A DNA stretch of 34,732 bases from Oscillibacter sp. (GCA_022795445.1 JAAWGR010000029.1:1-34732), one strand, 5' to 3'; positions 8,406 through 16,609 are shown, numbered from the stretch's first letter. Numbers and translations are program-made. The notes: generated by a model from the letters alone, not told the origin.

Positions 8406-9431
8406 TTAAGGCTGAGGAGGAGCGTCAGAAGCAGGCTGCTCTGGTTCAGGAGACGTTGTTTCAGATGATTCAAGGGGGACTGGCATGTCCACAGGAACCG
8501 ATTCCACAGGTTTTTCTGCTTCTGTGGAGACTTCCGCCGTCTCAGCAGATTGGTGTTCCACCTGGTGGATTCGCAAGGATTCTGGGGAACACTTGCGAAT
8601 TTTGATATTATAAAAAAGCATGAATGCCGACAGAATTGCCAGGAGAACACTCAGGGCTTGGGAGACCCGGATAGGTTCACCGAGGAAGGTCCAATTGAAG
8701 AGGTAAAGGCTGTCTGTACGCATCCCTTCGATCCAGGCGCGGCCAAGACCATACCAAAGGAAGTAAAACCACGTGTTTTCGCCATCGAAGCGGCGGCCTT
8801 TAGAGATGACGAAGAAGAGGAGCAGGAGTCCAACGAGATTCCAGAGGCTTTCGTAGAGGAACGTAGGATGGACGTCAATGAACTGGGAGGAACTGGTCCA
8901 TAGACGCATTCTCCAAGGGAGATCCGTAAGGCCGCCGAAAGCCTCACGGTTGATGAAATTCGCCCAACGCCCAATGATCTGCCCCAACAGAAGGCCCATA
9001 ACGCAGAGGTCGGAGAGGGCTCCAAATTTGATTTTCTTATACCGGGTGAAGAAAAAGGCGACCAGGGTAGCCGCAATGATGGTGCCATAAATAGCGAGAC
9101 CGCCGTCCCAGATGGCGGCCATGCGTCCCCAGTCGAGGCTGCCGGAGGCGTCTCGGTAGAGGTCAAGATAAAAGATGACATAGTAGATACGGGACCCCAG
9201 GACACAGCAGGGAACCGCCCAAAGCACAAGGTCGAGAACGTTGTCTTCCGTAAGGCCGTAACGCGGGGCCTGGCGCATACAGAGGAGCAGTCCGGCCAGG
9301 AAGCCGAGGGCGAGAATGATGCCGTACCAATAGATGCCATGCCCGATATGGAGGGCAATGGGGTCTGGGTTAAAGGACCAATCCCCGAAAAGGCCGGGGA
9401 AGCTGATAGGCATATCCTTCAAAGCAGTCAC
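8406..9431 (-). CDS. lgt: prolipoprotein diacylglyceryl transferase
   Basis: Transfers diacylglycerol from phosphatidylglycerol to the lipobox cysteine of prolipoproteins in the cytoplasmic membrane. The polytopic protein carries the Lgt signature GRWANFINREAFGG, then HPTFLYESLWNL and GLGRAWIEGMRTDSL. GTG 9431 is chosen as start: AGAGGTGG lies 7 bases before it, although the frame opens at TTG 9449. This gives 341 residues. The last 55-60 residues form a Pro/Glu/Ser-rich tail absent from typical Lgt, probably a disordered extension. It is the last gene of an operon with two M16 peptidases. The upstream peptidase stop lies just before its ribosome binding site. Confidence 0.95.
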   Translation of the reverse strand: MTALKDMPISFPGLFGDWSFNPDPIALHIGHGIYWYGIILALGFLAGLLLCMRQAPRYGLTEDNVLDLVLWAVPCCVLGSRIYYVIFYLDLYRDASGSLDWGRMAAIWDGGLAIYGTIIAATLVAFFFTRYKKIKFGALSDLCVMGLLLGQIIGRWANFINREAFGGLTDLPWRMRLWTSSSQFIDVHPTFLYESLWNLVGLLLLFFVISKGRRFDGENTWFYFLWYGLGRAWIEGMRTDSLYLFNWTFLGEPIRVSQALSVLLAILSAFMLFYNIKIRKCSPESLRIHQVEHQSAETAEVSTEAEKPVESVPVDMPVPLESSETTSPEPEQPASDAPPQP

Positions 9432-9445
9432 AGAAATGCCACCTC

Positions 9446-10714
9446 TCAATCCTTAGGCACAATTTGGCTGAGGGCAGCCCGGTCTACAAAGACGTTTTCC
9501 TGCAGGAAGGTCAAAATGTTATCCTGGGAGATGGATGCAAAAGCTTCTGGGAAACGGAAGGGATCATAGCCGTGAAAATAGCCTTCTGTAAGAGAGACCG
9601 CAATGTTCTCAAAGGAGTTCAGTGACCGCAGGTAGGAGCCATAGAGGGCGCAGCGGACCTGCTCATAGAAATCTGCATCGAACCCTTCGGCAGAGACGCG
9701 AAGCACTTCCTTTTGGATTTCCTCCGCAACGGCTTTCGGGTCTTTGCTGTCGCCGCCTGCAAAGAGGTGTGCAGCGCCAGGCATAAGTTCATAGTCGCCG
9801 CCAAAGCTGGTATCGATGAGGCCCTGGCTATAGAGGCGCTGGTAGAGGGGACTGGATTCTCCGAGGAGAAGGTCACAGGCCATATCGCCCAGGAGACTGG
9901 AGCGGAGATAATCTTCACCGTCTTCCACTGGCGGGCACTTGAAGCCCAGCAAAAACTGAGGCATGGAGACTTCCATGGCAAGCTGGGTTTCCCGTTCTGC
10001 CACGTCAGGGGGTTCGCTGCCGTAATCCCTGAGGATGACAGGGCCGCCCTCCCGTGGCAGGATTCGGCAGGCAAGGTCGACAACATGAACCGGGTCGACG
10101 TCGCCAACGACTGTAAGGATCATATTGGAGGGTGTATAAAAGGCCCGATGGCAGTCGTAAAGCGTTTCAGCGGTGATATGGGAGATACTCTCAACGGTTC
10201 CAGCGATGGAAATTCGAGAGGCGTTGGCGCTGTATAAGGCACGGAGCATCCGGGTATAGAGCTGCCAGTCCGGGTTGTCTTCAATCATGCGGATTTCCTG
10301 GCTGATGATGCCCTGTTCTTTGGTAACGCTTTCCTCTGTAAAATAAGGGATGGAGACAAAGGAGAGAAGGATTTCAAGGTTTTCCTCAAAATGGCTTGTG
10401 GAGTCGAAGTAGTAGCCGGTCATAGCGTTCGAGGTAAAGGCATTGGGTTCTGCGCCGTTCTGGGCAAGCATTTGCAGGGCATTGCCCTCTCTTGTGTCGA
10501 ACATTTTGTGTTCCAGGTAGTGGGCGATACCTGCGGGGGTATCCCGCCAGACACCGCCGAGCTGAAAGCGGGTATCCATACCGCCGTAGCGCGTAGCGAA
10601 GAAGGCATATTTTTTTGCATAGTCCGGCTTAGGAACGATGCAGATCTGCAGCCCATTTGGAAGGGTTTCCCGGTGGATGGATTCAGCGATGCGTTCATAA
10701 AAGGTCTGCTTCAT
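9446..10714 (-). CDS. M16-family zinc peptidase, active subunit (YmfH-like)
   Basis: A 422-residue insulinase/processing-peptidase family protein. The inverted zinc motif HYLEH (HXXEH) lies in the N-terminal domain, followed about 75 residues later by the EQGIISQEIRMIEDNP segment that supplies the third zinc-binding Glu. The second half is the usual non-catalytic repeat. It overlaps its upstream M16 partner by 4 bp (ATGA), so the two are translationally coupled. The pair resembles Bacillus YmfF/YmfH, in which one subunit keeps the zinc site. Substrates are not known; cytoplasmic peptide or signal-peptide turnover is an inference. Confidence 0.93.
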   Translation of the reverse strand: MKQTFYERIAESIHRETLPNGLQICIVPKPDYAKKYAFFATRYGGMDTRFQLGGVWRDTPAGIAHYLEHKMFDTREGNALQMLAQNGAEPNAFTSNAMTGYYFDSTSHFEENLEILLSFVSIPYFTEESVTKEQGIISQEIRMIEDNPDWQLYTRMLRALYSANASRISIAGTVESISHITAETLYDCHRAFYTPSNMILTVVGDVDPVHVVDLACRILPREGGPVILRDYGSEPPDVAERETQLAMEVSMPQFLLGFKCPPVEDGEDYLRSSLLGDMACDLLLGESSPLYQRLYSQGLIDTSFGGDYELMPGAAHLFAGGDSKDPKAVAEEIQKEVLRVSAEGFDADFYEQVRCALYGSYLRSLNSFENIAVSLTEGYFHGYDPFRFPEAFASISQDNILTFLQENVFVDRAALSQIVPKD

Positions 10715-11979
10715 TTTTCCGCAGCCTCCTTTCCTTTAAGGAAGTAAACGGTGTCCAGCCGGACAGTTTTCATGGCTCTGAGGATGCGGTCCAGCGAGAC
10801 TTCCCGGACCTGGGCAGCCAACTCCTCTGGTGTTTCGTTGCGGCCTGTGGCGATCTGGCCAAGGTAGAAATTTTCCATACGCCCCTGGGAATCGCCCATA
10901 GAGGCATAAGCGTTCAAAAGGGAGCTGCGGGCGGCTTCCAGTTCCCAATCCTCCAGCGCACCGTTTTGGACGGCGGCGAGCTGGGCAAGGATTTCGTCGA
11001 GAGCGCGCTGGTAATCGGTGAACTCGATACCAGAGGAAACTGTGATCATGCCTTTCTGCCGGTGATAGACGGAGGAAGCATAATAGCAGAGGGAGAGTTT
11101 TTCCCGGACGTTCAAAAAGAGCTTGGAATTGCTGCTGCCGCCGAAAAGGGTGTTGCCGAACATCAAGGCGATATGGTCTTCGCTGTCACAGGAGAAGCCT
11201 ATGCCAAGTTTACCCTGGGTAACATCAAGGGATTCGGTGAGATAGCGCGGTTCATCCGCTGGAACGTGGCAGACGGCAAAGGGGATTTCCGCAACCGTTT
11301 CCCTGGGCAGGGTAGAGAAAGCGGAGAGCAAAGCCTGCTCCAAGCGGATGTGTTCTGCGCTGCCGCTGTAAAAGATCTCCAAGCGGGAGGAGGAGATGGC
11401 CTTTCGATAGGAGGTGTAGAGTTTTTGGGGCTGGATGGCCTCTGCGGTTTCCTGACTGCCCAGGCGGGGAACGCCGTAAGGTTCAGCAGCGCACATTTCC
11501 TGTAAGAGGCGGCTGTCAGCATAGCCGCGCTTATCGTTGACCAGGCTGCGGATTGCGTTAACGAGGTTTGCTTTTTCGCTTTTGAAGTAATCCGAGACAA
11601 AACGTCCCCGCTCTGTGGCAGGGTCGCAGATCAGCTCCCCCAGAAGGTTGGCAACAGGCTCCAGCAGTTTTTCGCCGCCAGGTACAAAGCGGTCGTCGAT
11701 GAAGCTGGCAACAAAACCGGCGCACTGGATTTCCGCTTTTTTGCGGACAGTGGCGTCAATTCTAGCCCCATAGAGCTTGTCCAAGCGTGCGGATAGTTGG
11801 CCCATATCGGGACAGGTGACCGTACCGCGCCGAAGAACGCTGGGAAAAAGAGCGATGGTGGAGGCGGTATCGCGATGGAGGGGGATTATAAATTGTGCAG
11901 ACAAGAGGCTGGTTTTGAATTTTTGCGCTGGAAGGCAGGTGAGGTAAACGCCTTCCGCGAGTTTTTTTCTCATGTTCAA
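10711..11979 (-). CDS. M16-family peptidase-like subunit without zinc motif (YmfF-like)
   Basis: A 422-residue M16 homologue that lacks HXXEH in its N-terminal domain. The equivalent region reads HRDTASTIALFPSVLRRGT. It is therefore probably the non-catalytic partner of the next gene. The C-terminal part has the R/Y-type motif FLNVREKLSLCYYASS found in M16 non-catalytic domains. The frame continues about 100 codons upstream, but that segment is not M16-like. TTG at 11979 has AAAGGAG 8-9 bases before it and gives a normal length. ATG 11973 two codons later is the alternative. It is first in a minus-strand operon with the YmfH-like gene and lgt. Confidence 0.88.
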   Translation of the reverse strand: MNMRKKLAEGVYLTCLPAQKFKTSLLSAQFIIPLHRDTASTIALFPSVLRRGTVTCPDMGQLSARLDKLYGARIDATVRKKAEIQCAGFVASFIDDRFVPGGEKLLEPVANLLGELICDPATERGRFVSDYFKSEKANLVNAIRSLVNDKRGYADSRLLQEMCAAEPYGVPRLGSQETAEAIQPQKLYTSYRKAISSSRLEIFYSGSAEHIRLEQALLSAFSTLPRETVAEIPFAVCHVPADEPRYLTESLDVTQGKLGIGFSCDSEDHIALMFGNTLFGGSSNSKLFLNVREKLSLCYYASSVYHRQKGMITVSSGIEFTDYQRALDEILAQLAAVQNGALEDWELEAARSSLLNAYASMGDSQGRMENFYLGQIATGRNETPEELAAQVREVSLDRILRAMKTVRLDTVYFLKGKEAAEK

Positions 11980-12198
11980 GGTTTCAGCTCCTTTTGTAAA
12001 ATCAGCGGGGTACAATACATTATAATAGTATCTCGCCGCAAGCCGGGAAGATACAGGATTTTCCGCAGGTGGCGGAGAAGTTTGCAAAGTAATCATAGTT
12101 AGTATATACTGTAAATGGAAAAAATGCAAGAGGTGTGGGAGTGCGGCTATATTTTCATTTTGTGCAGATGAAGCATAACGGCAAGGAAGCGAGTTTTG

Positions 12199-12406
12199 AT
12201 GAAAAAGAAAGAGGCTCAAGGGGGATATTATTTGGTTTGTAACGGCAGGAATATGGATCATTGTAGCTTGTGTCAACTTCTCCCATTATAAACAGATGAA
12301 TTGGGTTATAATGGTGCAGCTTTTGGATACTGCACTATTTTTTGCCTCTGGGGTCAAAGCTGCAAAACGCCATAAAAAGAAAAATCACAATGGCAAAGAA
12401 GCTTAA
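12199..12406 (+). pseudogene. small membrane protein gene, apparently frameshifted at a G5 run
   Basis: From ATG 12199 (AAGGAAG upstream) the frame reads MKKKEAQG, then shifts out and ends after 30 codons. The +1 frame from the G run at 12220-12224 continues as DIIWFVTAGIWIIVACVNFS and on to KKKNHNGKEA, with stop TAA at 12404-12406. Removing one G would give a coherent 68-residue protein: a short Lys-rich N-terminus, one or two hydrophobic helices and a basic tail. That shape is typical of small Clostridia membrane proteins. The downstream frame has no ATG, GTG or TTG start before the hydrophobic part. It could be a real disrupted gene, a sequencing error in a homopolymer, or slippage. Function unknown. 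Confidence 0.55.
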
Positions 12407-12439
12407 AAGCGCGTCGTGGACAATAAAGAAGGAGTTGTG

Positions 12440-12583
12440 ATGGGTACAGTTGTAGCGAAAGCTGTTTGTATGATCGTTTGGAGAGTAATTGGTCTTTTGG
12501 TGTTGCTTCCGATGAACGTTTTGTTTTTGGGATACCTCATTTATATAGTGTGCAGCGTCCTGAAAGAATGGCGGAAGAAATAG
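12440..12583 (+). CDS. 47-residue hydrophobic peptide, probable membrane protein
   Basis: A short gene reading MGTVVAKAVC then a long hydrophobic stretch (residues about 9-40) and ending KEWRKK. The ATG has AAGGAG 5 bases upstream, and a GTG directly precedes it. The composition fits one or two membrane helices with a positively charged cytoplasmic tail. It lies 33 bp after the frameshifted small membrane gene, which suggests a common transcript. No homologous family is recognised; the call rests on ribosome binding site, composition and position. Confidence 0.55.
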   Translation: MGTVVAKAVCMIVWRVIGLLVLLPMNVLFLGYLIYIVCSVLKEWRKK

Positions 12584-12676
12584 GCTGTTTTCCAGAGGTG
12601 GAAGGGGCCATTCCGCATCCCAAAGGGGTCTGACGAAAAAAACTTGAAAAATTTATAGAAAATAGAGAAAATATGC

Positions 12677-12705
12677 TTGACAAGCGGGAAAAATTCCGTT
12701 ATGAT
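12677..12705 (+). promoter_or_regulatory. strong sigma-A promoter of the S10 super-operon leader
   Basis: TTGACA (12677-12682), exact 17-bp spacer, TATGAT (12700-12705), with an A/T-rich upstream region. Start of transcription is expected near 12712, at the base of the first leader hairpin. Confidence 0.9.
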
Positions 12706-12711
12706 AAGCGA

Positions 12712-12993
12712 GTCCGCGAAAGCAGGGCGAGGTCCTGCTGCGCGAAACTGCGATGAACCGGGAGATTGCTCGAAAGAGGTAACTTCCGGGGAGTATGTCC
12801 GATAATCGGGCGGCTGAGAAAGGTCTGTACGCGAGCGTTAGCATCGCCGCGCCATGACGGAACCGGCCTGCATTGCGCCGGTTTTTTCGTGAAACGGGAT
12901 GATACGCACGGTTCGGTGGACAGAAAAATTTCTCTCGCCGTACAGAGTCGAGACTGAGAAAACGACACAGTACGAATCAGGAGGAACATGACC
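12712..12993 (+). promoter_or_regulatory. structured leader upstream of rpsJ, possible attenuator or ncRNA
   Basis: The roughly 280-nt leader begins with a strong hairpin (12715-12744: CGCG and AGCAGG / CCTGCT and CGCG). A CTC-GAAA-GAG tetraloop hairpin follows at 12769-12778. The region 12780-12858 has further short stems, and an intrinsic terminator lies at 12861-12887. AACCGG occurs both at 12756-12761 and in the 5' arm of the terminator (12861-12866), so the upstream copy could compete for the terminator's 3' arm. This is compatible with transcription attenuation by a ribosomal protein or another signal. A separate short RNA of about 175 nt ending at the terminator is the other reading. 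No known riboswitch or T-box signature is present. Confidence 0.6.
12861..12887 (+). terminator. intrinsic terminator inside the S10 leader
   Basis: A 7-bp stem AACCGGC / GCCGGTT with a 9-nt loop runs into TTTTTT (12882-12887). It lies about 107 bp before rpsJ, with only a weak promoter-like TGGACA/TACAGA pair downstream of it. Expression of the operon therefore probably needs read-through. Confidence 0.82.
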
Positions 12994-13305
12994 ATGGCAC
13001 AAAAAGAAAAAATCCGCATCCGTCTGAAGGCTTATGATCATCAGGTGATTGATCAGAGCGCGGAGAAGATCGTGGAAACCGCCAAACGCACCGGCGCTGA
13101 GGTTTCCGGCCCCATCCCGCTGCCTACGAAGAAGGAAATCGTCACCATTCTGCGGGCCGTCCATAAGTATAAGGACAGCCGTGAACAGTTTGAAAGACGC
13201 ACCCATAAGCGCCTGATCGACATCACGAAGTCCACTCCTAAGACCGTTGAGGCGCTGATGGCGCTGGAACTGCCTGCGGGTGTGGAAATCGAAATCAAGC
13301 TGTAA
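12994..13305 (+). CDS. rpsJ: 30S ribosomal protein S10
   Basis: Component of the 30S head and also a transcription antitermination factor partner (NusE). The 103 residues match the family length, with [14 protein letters not shown] at the start, the conserved loop GPIPLPT and [16 protein letters not shown]. An upstream in-frame ATG at 12988 is only 3 bases from AGGAGG. The ATG at 12994, 9 bases away and starting [10 protein letters not shown], is the likelier start. First gene of the S10 operon. As NusE it could affect read-through of the leader terminator, which is speculation. Confidence 0.98.
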   Translation: MAQKEKIRIRLKAYDHQVIDQSAEKIVETAKRTGAEVSGPIPLPTKKEIVTILRAVHKYKDSREQFERRTHKRLIDITKSTPKTVEALMALELPAGVEIEIKL

Positions 13306-13346
13306 GACCTCATAAACCAGTCAGCACCGCAGTTCGCCGCGTGATT

Positions 13347-13396
13347 GAGGCGGACGGGTCAAGTTGGCCGAGCAACGGTTGCCCAATGGCCGCCTC
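13347..13396 (+). promoter_or_regulatory. branched stem-loop between rpsJ and rplC
   Basis: In an unusually long 127-bp gap, GAGGCGG (13347-13353) pairs with CCGCCTC (13390-13396). Inside it TTGG/CCAA (13364-13367 with 13383-13386) encloses CCG-AGCAA-CGG (13368-13378). The element ends 24 bases before the rplC ribosome binding site and has no T run, so it is not a terminator. Candidate translational or processing element. Confidence 0.5.
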
Positions 13397-13432
13397 GCCC
13401 AACCAATAACCTTTAATCAAGGAGGAACCTAC

Positions 13433-14152
13433 ATGAAAGCGATCATCGGCAAAAAAGTGGGAATGTCCCAGATTTTTGACGAAAACGGCCACGTGATCCC
13501 CGTCACGGTCATCGAGGCGGGTCCGTGCGTGGTCGTGCAGAAGAAGACAGCTGAGAAAGACGGCTATGAAGCGGTCCAGCTGGGTTTTGAAGATGTGGCT
13601 GAGCGTAAGCTCTCTAAGCCGGAGCTGGGCCACCTGAACAAGGCGGGCGTCGCACCCAAGAAACACCTCAAGGAGTTCGACCTGGAAAATGCCGCTGAGC
13701 TGAACGTCGGCGATATTGTGAAGGCGGATACCTTCGCCGCTGGCGACTTTGTTGACATCACCGGCACCAGCAAGGGCCATGGCTTCCAAGGCGTTGTCAA
13801 GCGCCATGGCGCAGCCGTCAAGCGCAATACCCACGGCGGCGGCCCTGTCCACCGTCACCAAGGCTCCCTGGGCGCTGGCACGACCCCGGGCCGCATCATG
13901 AAGGGCCGCGACGGCGCGGGCCACATGGGCGTGGATCAGGTCACCGTGCAGAACCTGTCGGTTGTTAAAGTTGATCCGGAGCTGAATATGCTGGTCGTCT
14001 GCGGCGCAGTGCCGGGCCCCAAGGGCGGTCTGGTGACCATCAAGTCCACCGTTAAGGTCCACAAGGTCAAGCAGGCTGGCGCCGACATCAGCAAGAACCC
14101 GCAGAAGGCTTCCGGCCGCAACCCGCAGAAGGCTTCCGCCAGAAGCAAGTAA
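13433..14152 (+). CDS. rplC: 50S ribosomal protein L3
   Basis: Early-assembly 50S protein near the peptidyl transferase centre. Starts [19 protein letters not shown], has [16 protein letters not shown] and the [14 protein letters not shown] loop region. The product is 239 residues. The last part after the core is a Lys/Arg-rich extension with two copies of NPQKAS. The frame is open further upstream, but ATG 13433 follows AAGGAGG by 7 bases and begins the conserved N-terminus. Second gene of the S10 operon, after a structured 127-bp gap. Confidence 0.98.
   Translation: MKAIIGKKVGMSQIFDENGHVIPVTVIEAGPCVVVQKKTAEKDGYEAVQLGFEDVAERKLSKPELGHLNKAGVAPKKHLKEFDLENAAELNVGDIVKADTFAAGDFVDITGTSKGHGFQGVVKRHGAAVKRNTHGGGPVHRHQGSLGAGTTPGRIMKGRDGAGHMGVDQVTVQNLSVVKVDPELNMLVVCGAVPGPKGGLVTIKSTVKVHKVKQAGADISKNPQKASGRNPQKASARSK
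14096..14138 (+). repeat. 24-bp-period tandem duplication at the rplC 3' end
   Basis: The 19-mer AACCCGCAGAAGGCTTCCG occurs at 14096-14114 and again at 14120-14138. This in-frame duplication repeats NPQKAS in the C-terminal tail of L3, outside the conserved fold. Confidence 0.85.
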
Positions 14153-14172
14153 GAAAGGGGCGCTGAGAGTAA

Positions 14173-14796
14173 ATGTCTTCCATGAAAGTTTTAAACATGG
14201 CCGGCGCAGAGGTCGGTTCGGTAGAGCTGAACGACGCGATTTTCGGCATTGAACCCAACGAAGCGGTTGTCCACGAGGTCGTCAAGAACCACCTGGCCAA
14301 CTGCCGCCAGGGCACCCAGAGCGCCTTGACCCGTGCAGAGGTTTCCGGCGGTGGGCGCAAGCCTTGGCGTCAAAAGGGTACGGGCCACGCCCGTCAGGGC
14401 AGCACCCGGTCTCCCCAGTGGACGCACGGCGGCATTGTATTTGCCCCAAAGCCCCGGAGTTACCGCTATGTATTGAACAAGAAGGTCCGGCGCCTTGCCT
14501 TGAAGTCCGTCCTTTCTGCCAAGGTTGCCGAGGGCAGCCTGGTAGTCATTGACTCCATCAAGCAGGATGCCATTAAGACCGCAGATTTCCGCAAGTTCCT
14601 GAGCGCTGTTAAAGTGGATGGGAAGGCCTTGGTGGTTACTCCTGCCATGGACGAGATCATTGTCAAGAGCGCCCGGAACCTGCCTGGCGTGCTGACCACC
14701 CCTGCCACGCAGCTGAGTGTCTATGATATCGTGAACGCGAAGTACTTGGTAATGGATCAGGCTGCCCTCGCCAAGATCGAGGAGGTGTACGCATAA
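14173..14796 (+). CDS. rplD: 50S ribosomal protein L4
   Basis: Binds 23S rRNA and lines the peptide exit tunnel; in E. coli it also represses the S10 operon. The 207-residue length is standard. The extended loop GGGRKPWRQKGTGHARQGS and the following SPQWTHGGIVFAPKPRSY are diagnostic. Start at ATG 14173 (MSSMKVLNM); a second ATG three codons later is possible, and the ribosome binding site is not sharp. Its stop overlaps the rplW start by one base (TAATG), so translation is coupled. Confidence 0.98.
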   Translation: MSSMKVLNMAGAEVGSVELNDAIFGIEPNEAVVHEVVKNHLANCRQGTQSALTRAEVSGGGRKPWRQKGTGHARQGSTRSPQWTHGGIVFAPKPRSYRYVLNKKVRRLALKSVLSAKVAEGSLVVIDSIKQDAIKTADFRKFLSAVKVDGKALVVTPAMDEIIVKSARNLPGVLTTPATQLSVYDIVNAKYLVMDQAALAKIEEVYA

Positions 14797-15092
14797 TGGC
14801 TACCGCATACGACATCATTATCCGTCCGGTTATCACCGAGCGTGCCATGTCTGGCGCTGCTGATAAGAAGTATGTTTTCGAAGTGGCGAAGGACGCGGGC
14901 AAGATCGAGATCCGCAAGGCTATTGAGGAGATCTTCGGCGTGAAGGTGGCCGCCGTCAACACCCTGACGGTGCCTGGCAAAGAAAAGCGCATGGGCGCTG
15001 GCCGTCCCGGCAAGACGAAGACCTGGAAAAAAGCCTACGTCCAGCTCACGGAGGATTCCAAGACCATCGAATTCTTTGAGGGCATGGTCTGA
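14796..15092 (+). CDS. rplW: 50S ribosomal protein L23
   Basis: Sits at the tunnel exit and is the docking site for trigger factor and SRP. The 98 residues include DIIIRPVITERAM at the N-terminus, YVFEVAKDAGKIEIRKAIEE and the loop GRPGKTKTWKKAYV. Start shares one base with the rplD stop. The stop is followed by a 25-bp gap to rplB. Confidence 0.98.
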   Translation: MATAYDIIIRPVITERAMSGAADKKYVFEVAKDAGKIEIRKAIEEIFGVKVAAVNTLTVPGKEKRMGAGRPGKTKTWKKAYVQLTEDSKTIEFFEGMV

Positions 15093-15117
15093 TACTAGAG
15101 AAGGAGTGTAAAGCGGA

Positions 15118-15954
15118 ATGTCTATCAAAACCTTTAAGCCGACGACTCCCTCCAGACGTCAGATGACAGTCTCCGGGTTCGACGGCATTGACAAGAAAGC
15201 CAAGCCCGAGCCGAAACTAACCCAACCTCTGAAAAAGAGCGCAGGCCGCAACAGCTATGGCCGTATTACCGTCCGCCATCGCGGCGGCGGCAATAAACGC
15301 AAGTATCGTGTGATCGACTTTAAACGCGACAAGCACGATATGTTTGCAACCGTCCTCCGCTTGGAGTACGATCCCAACCGGAGTGCCAACATCGCTTTGC
15401 TGGAATATGAAGACGGCGAGCGCCGCTACATTCTGGCTCCTGTGGGCCTGAAGGCGGGCGATAAGGTGGAATCTGGCGCGAAGGCCGACATCAAGGAGGG
15501 CAATGCCCTTCCCTTGGCAAACATCCCTGTCGGCACCATGATCCACAATATTGAACTCCATCCCGGCAACGGCGCCCAATTGGTGCGTTCCGCCGGTACG
15601 GCGGCTCAGCTGATGGCGAAGGAGGGCAATGATGCCCAGATTCGTATGCCATCTGGTGAAGTCCGTATTGTGCGGATAAACTGCATGGCCACCATTGGCC
15701 AGGTTGGTAACATCGACCATGCCAATATCAATATCGGTAAGGCTGGCCGTAAACGCCACATGGGTTGGCGTCCTACCGTCCGTGGTTCTGTCATGAACCC
15801 CAACGACCACCCCCACGGCGGCGGTGAGGGGCGCGCCCCGGTTGGCCGTCCTGGTCCTGTGACTCCTTGGGGTAAGCCAGCAATGGGTTACAAGACCCGC
15901 AAGAAGAAGAATCCCACCAGCAAATTCATCGTGAAACGCCGCAACGAGAAGTAA
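15118..15954 (+). CDS. rplB: 50S ribosomal protein L2
   Basis: Largest conserved 50S protein, needed for subunit association and peptidyl transferase assembly. The 278 residues start [14 protein letters not shown] and contain [20 protein letters not shown]. The C-terminal signature [20 protein letters not shown] is followed by [13 protein letters not shown], which holds the conserved functional histidine. AAGGAG precedes the ATG. Sixteen bp separate it from rpsS. Confidence 0.98.
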   Translation: MSIKTFKPTTPSRRQMTVSGFDGIDKKAKPEPKLTQPLKKSAGRNSYGRITVRHRGGGNKRKYRVIDFKRDKHDMFATVLRLEYDPNRSANIALLEYEDGERRYILAPVGLKAGDKVESGAKADIKEGNALPLANIPVGTMIHNIELHPGNGAQLVRSAGTAAQLMAKEGNDAQIRMPSGEVRIVRINCMATIGQVGNIDHANINIGKAGRKRHMGWRPTVRGSVMNPNDHPHGGGEGRAPVGRPGPVTPWGKPAMGYKTRKKKNPTSKFIVKRRNEK

Positions 15955-15970
15955 GGGAGGCAGATGAAAT

Positions 15971-16234
15971 ATGAGCAGATCCATTAAAAAGGGCCCGTAT
16001 GTCGCCCCGGAGCTTCTGAAGCGCGTCGAGGCCATGAACGAGAAGAACGAGAAGAAGGTCCTCAAGACCTGGAGCCGCAGCTCAACGATTTTCCCGTCCT
16101 TCGTGGGCCATACCATTGCCGTCCATGACGGCCGGAAGCACGTGCCGGTGTATATCCAGGAGGATATGGTGGGCCATAAACTGGGCGAATTTGCCCCGAC
16201 CCGTACCTTCCGCGGCCACCGGAAGGATAACTAA
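15971..16234 (+). CDS. rpsS: 30S ribosomal protein S19
   Basis: Head protein of the 30S subunit, near S13 and the A-site. The 87 residues begin [17 protein letters not shown] and include [16 protein letters not shown] and the signature [23 protein letters not shown] precedes the ATG by 9 bases. The gap to rplV is 14 bp. Confidence 0.98.
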   Translation: MSRSIKKGPYVAPELLKRVEAMNEKNEKKVLKTWSRSSTIFPSFVGHTIAVHDGRKHVPVYIQEDMVGHKLGEFAPTRTFRGHRKDN

Positions 16235-16248
16235 GGAGGATGCAGAGC

Positions 16249-16593
16249 ATGGAAAAGAAAGAAGCAAGGGCGCATCTGCGCTATGTCCGCATCGCTCCCC
16301 GGAAGGTCCAGATCGTGTGCGACCTAATCCGCGGCAAGGACGCAGGTAGCGCGATGGCGATCCTGATGCAGACGCCCAAAGCGGCCTCCGAGCCTCTCCA
16401 GAAGCTGCTGAAAAGTGCGGTGGCCAATGCGGAGAATAACTATGGCATGGACCCAGCAAAGCTGGTGGTTTCCGAGGTATTCACGGCTCCCGGCCCCATC
16501 CTGAAACGGATGATGCCCCGGGCCCAGGGCCGCGCCTATCGGATCAACAAGCGCACATCTCACGTCACCCTGGTTGTGACGGAAAAGGCATAA
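16249..16593 (+). CDS. rplV: 50S ribosomal protein L22
   Basis: Contacts all 23S domains and lines the exit tunnel with its beta-hairpin. The protein has [20 protein letters not shown] at the start, [10 protein letters not shown] in the middle and the loop segment [16 protein letters not shown]. An ATG at 16240 directly abuts the GGAGG and is too close. ATG 16249, 9 bases away, gives a normal 114-residue product. Confidence 0.97.
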   Translation: MEKKEARAHLRYVRIAPRKVQIVCDLIRGKDAGSAMAILMQTPKAASEPLQKLLKSAVANAENNYGMDPAKLVVSEVFTAPGPILKRMMPRAQGRAYRINKRTSHVTLVVTEKA

Positions 16594-16609
16594 GGGAGGA
16601 GAGCAGTTT

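Noticed and set aside
12809..12825. GGCTGAGAAAGGTCTG in the S10 leader resembles the TPP riboswitch GGCTGAGA segment
   Set aside because: The second conserved TPP segment (ACCTGATCTGG type) is missing and the downstream gene is rpsJ, so the match is chance.
15217..16116. 299-codon minus-strand frame opposite rplB
   Set aside because: Shadow of rplB caused by strong codon bias in the ribosomal genes.
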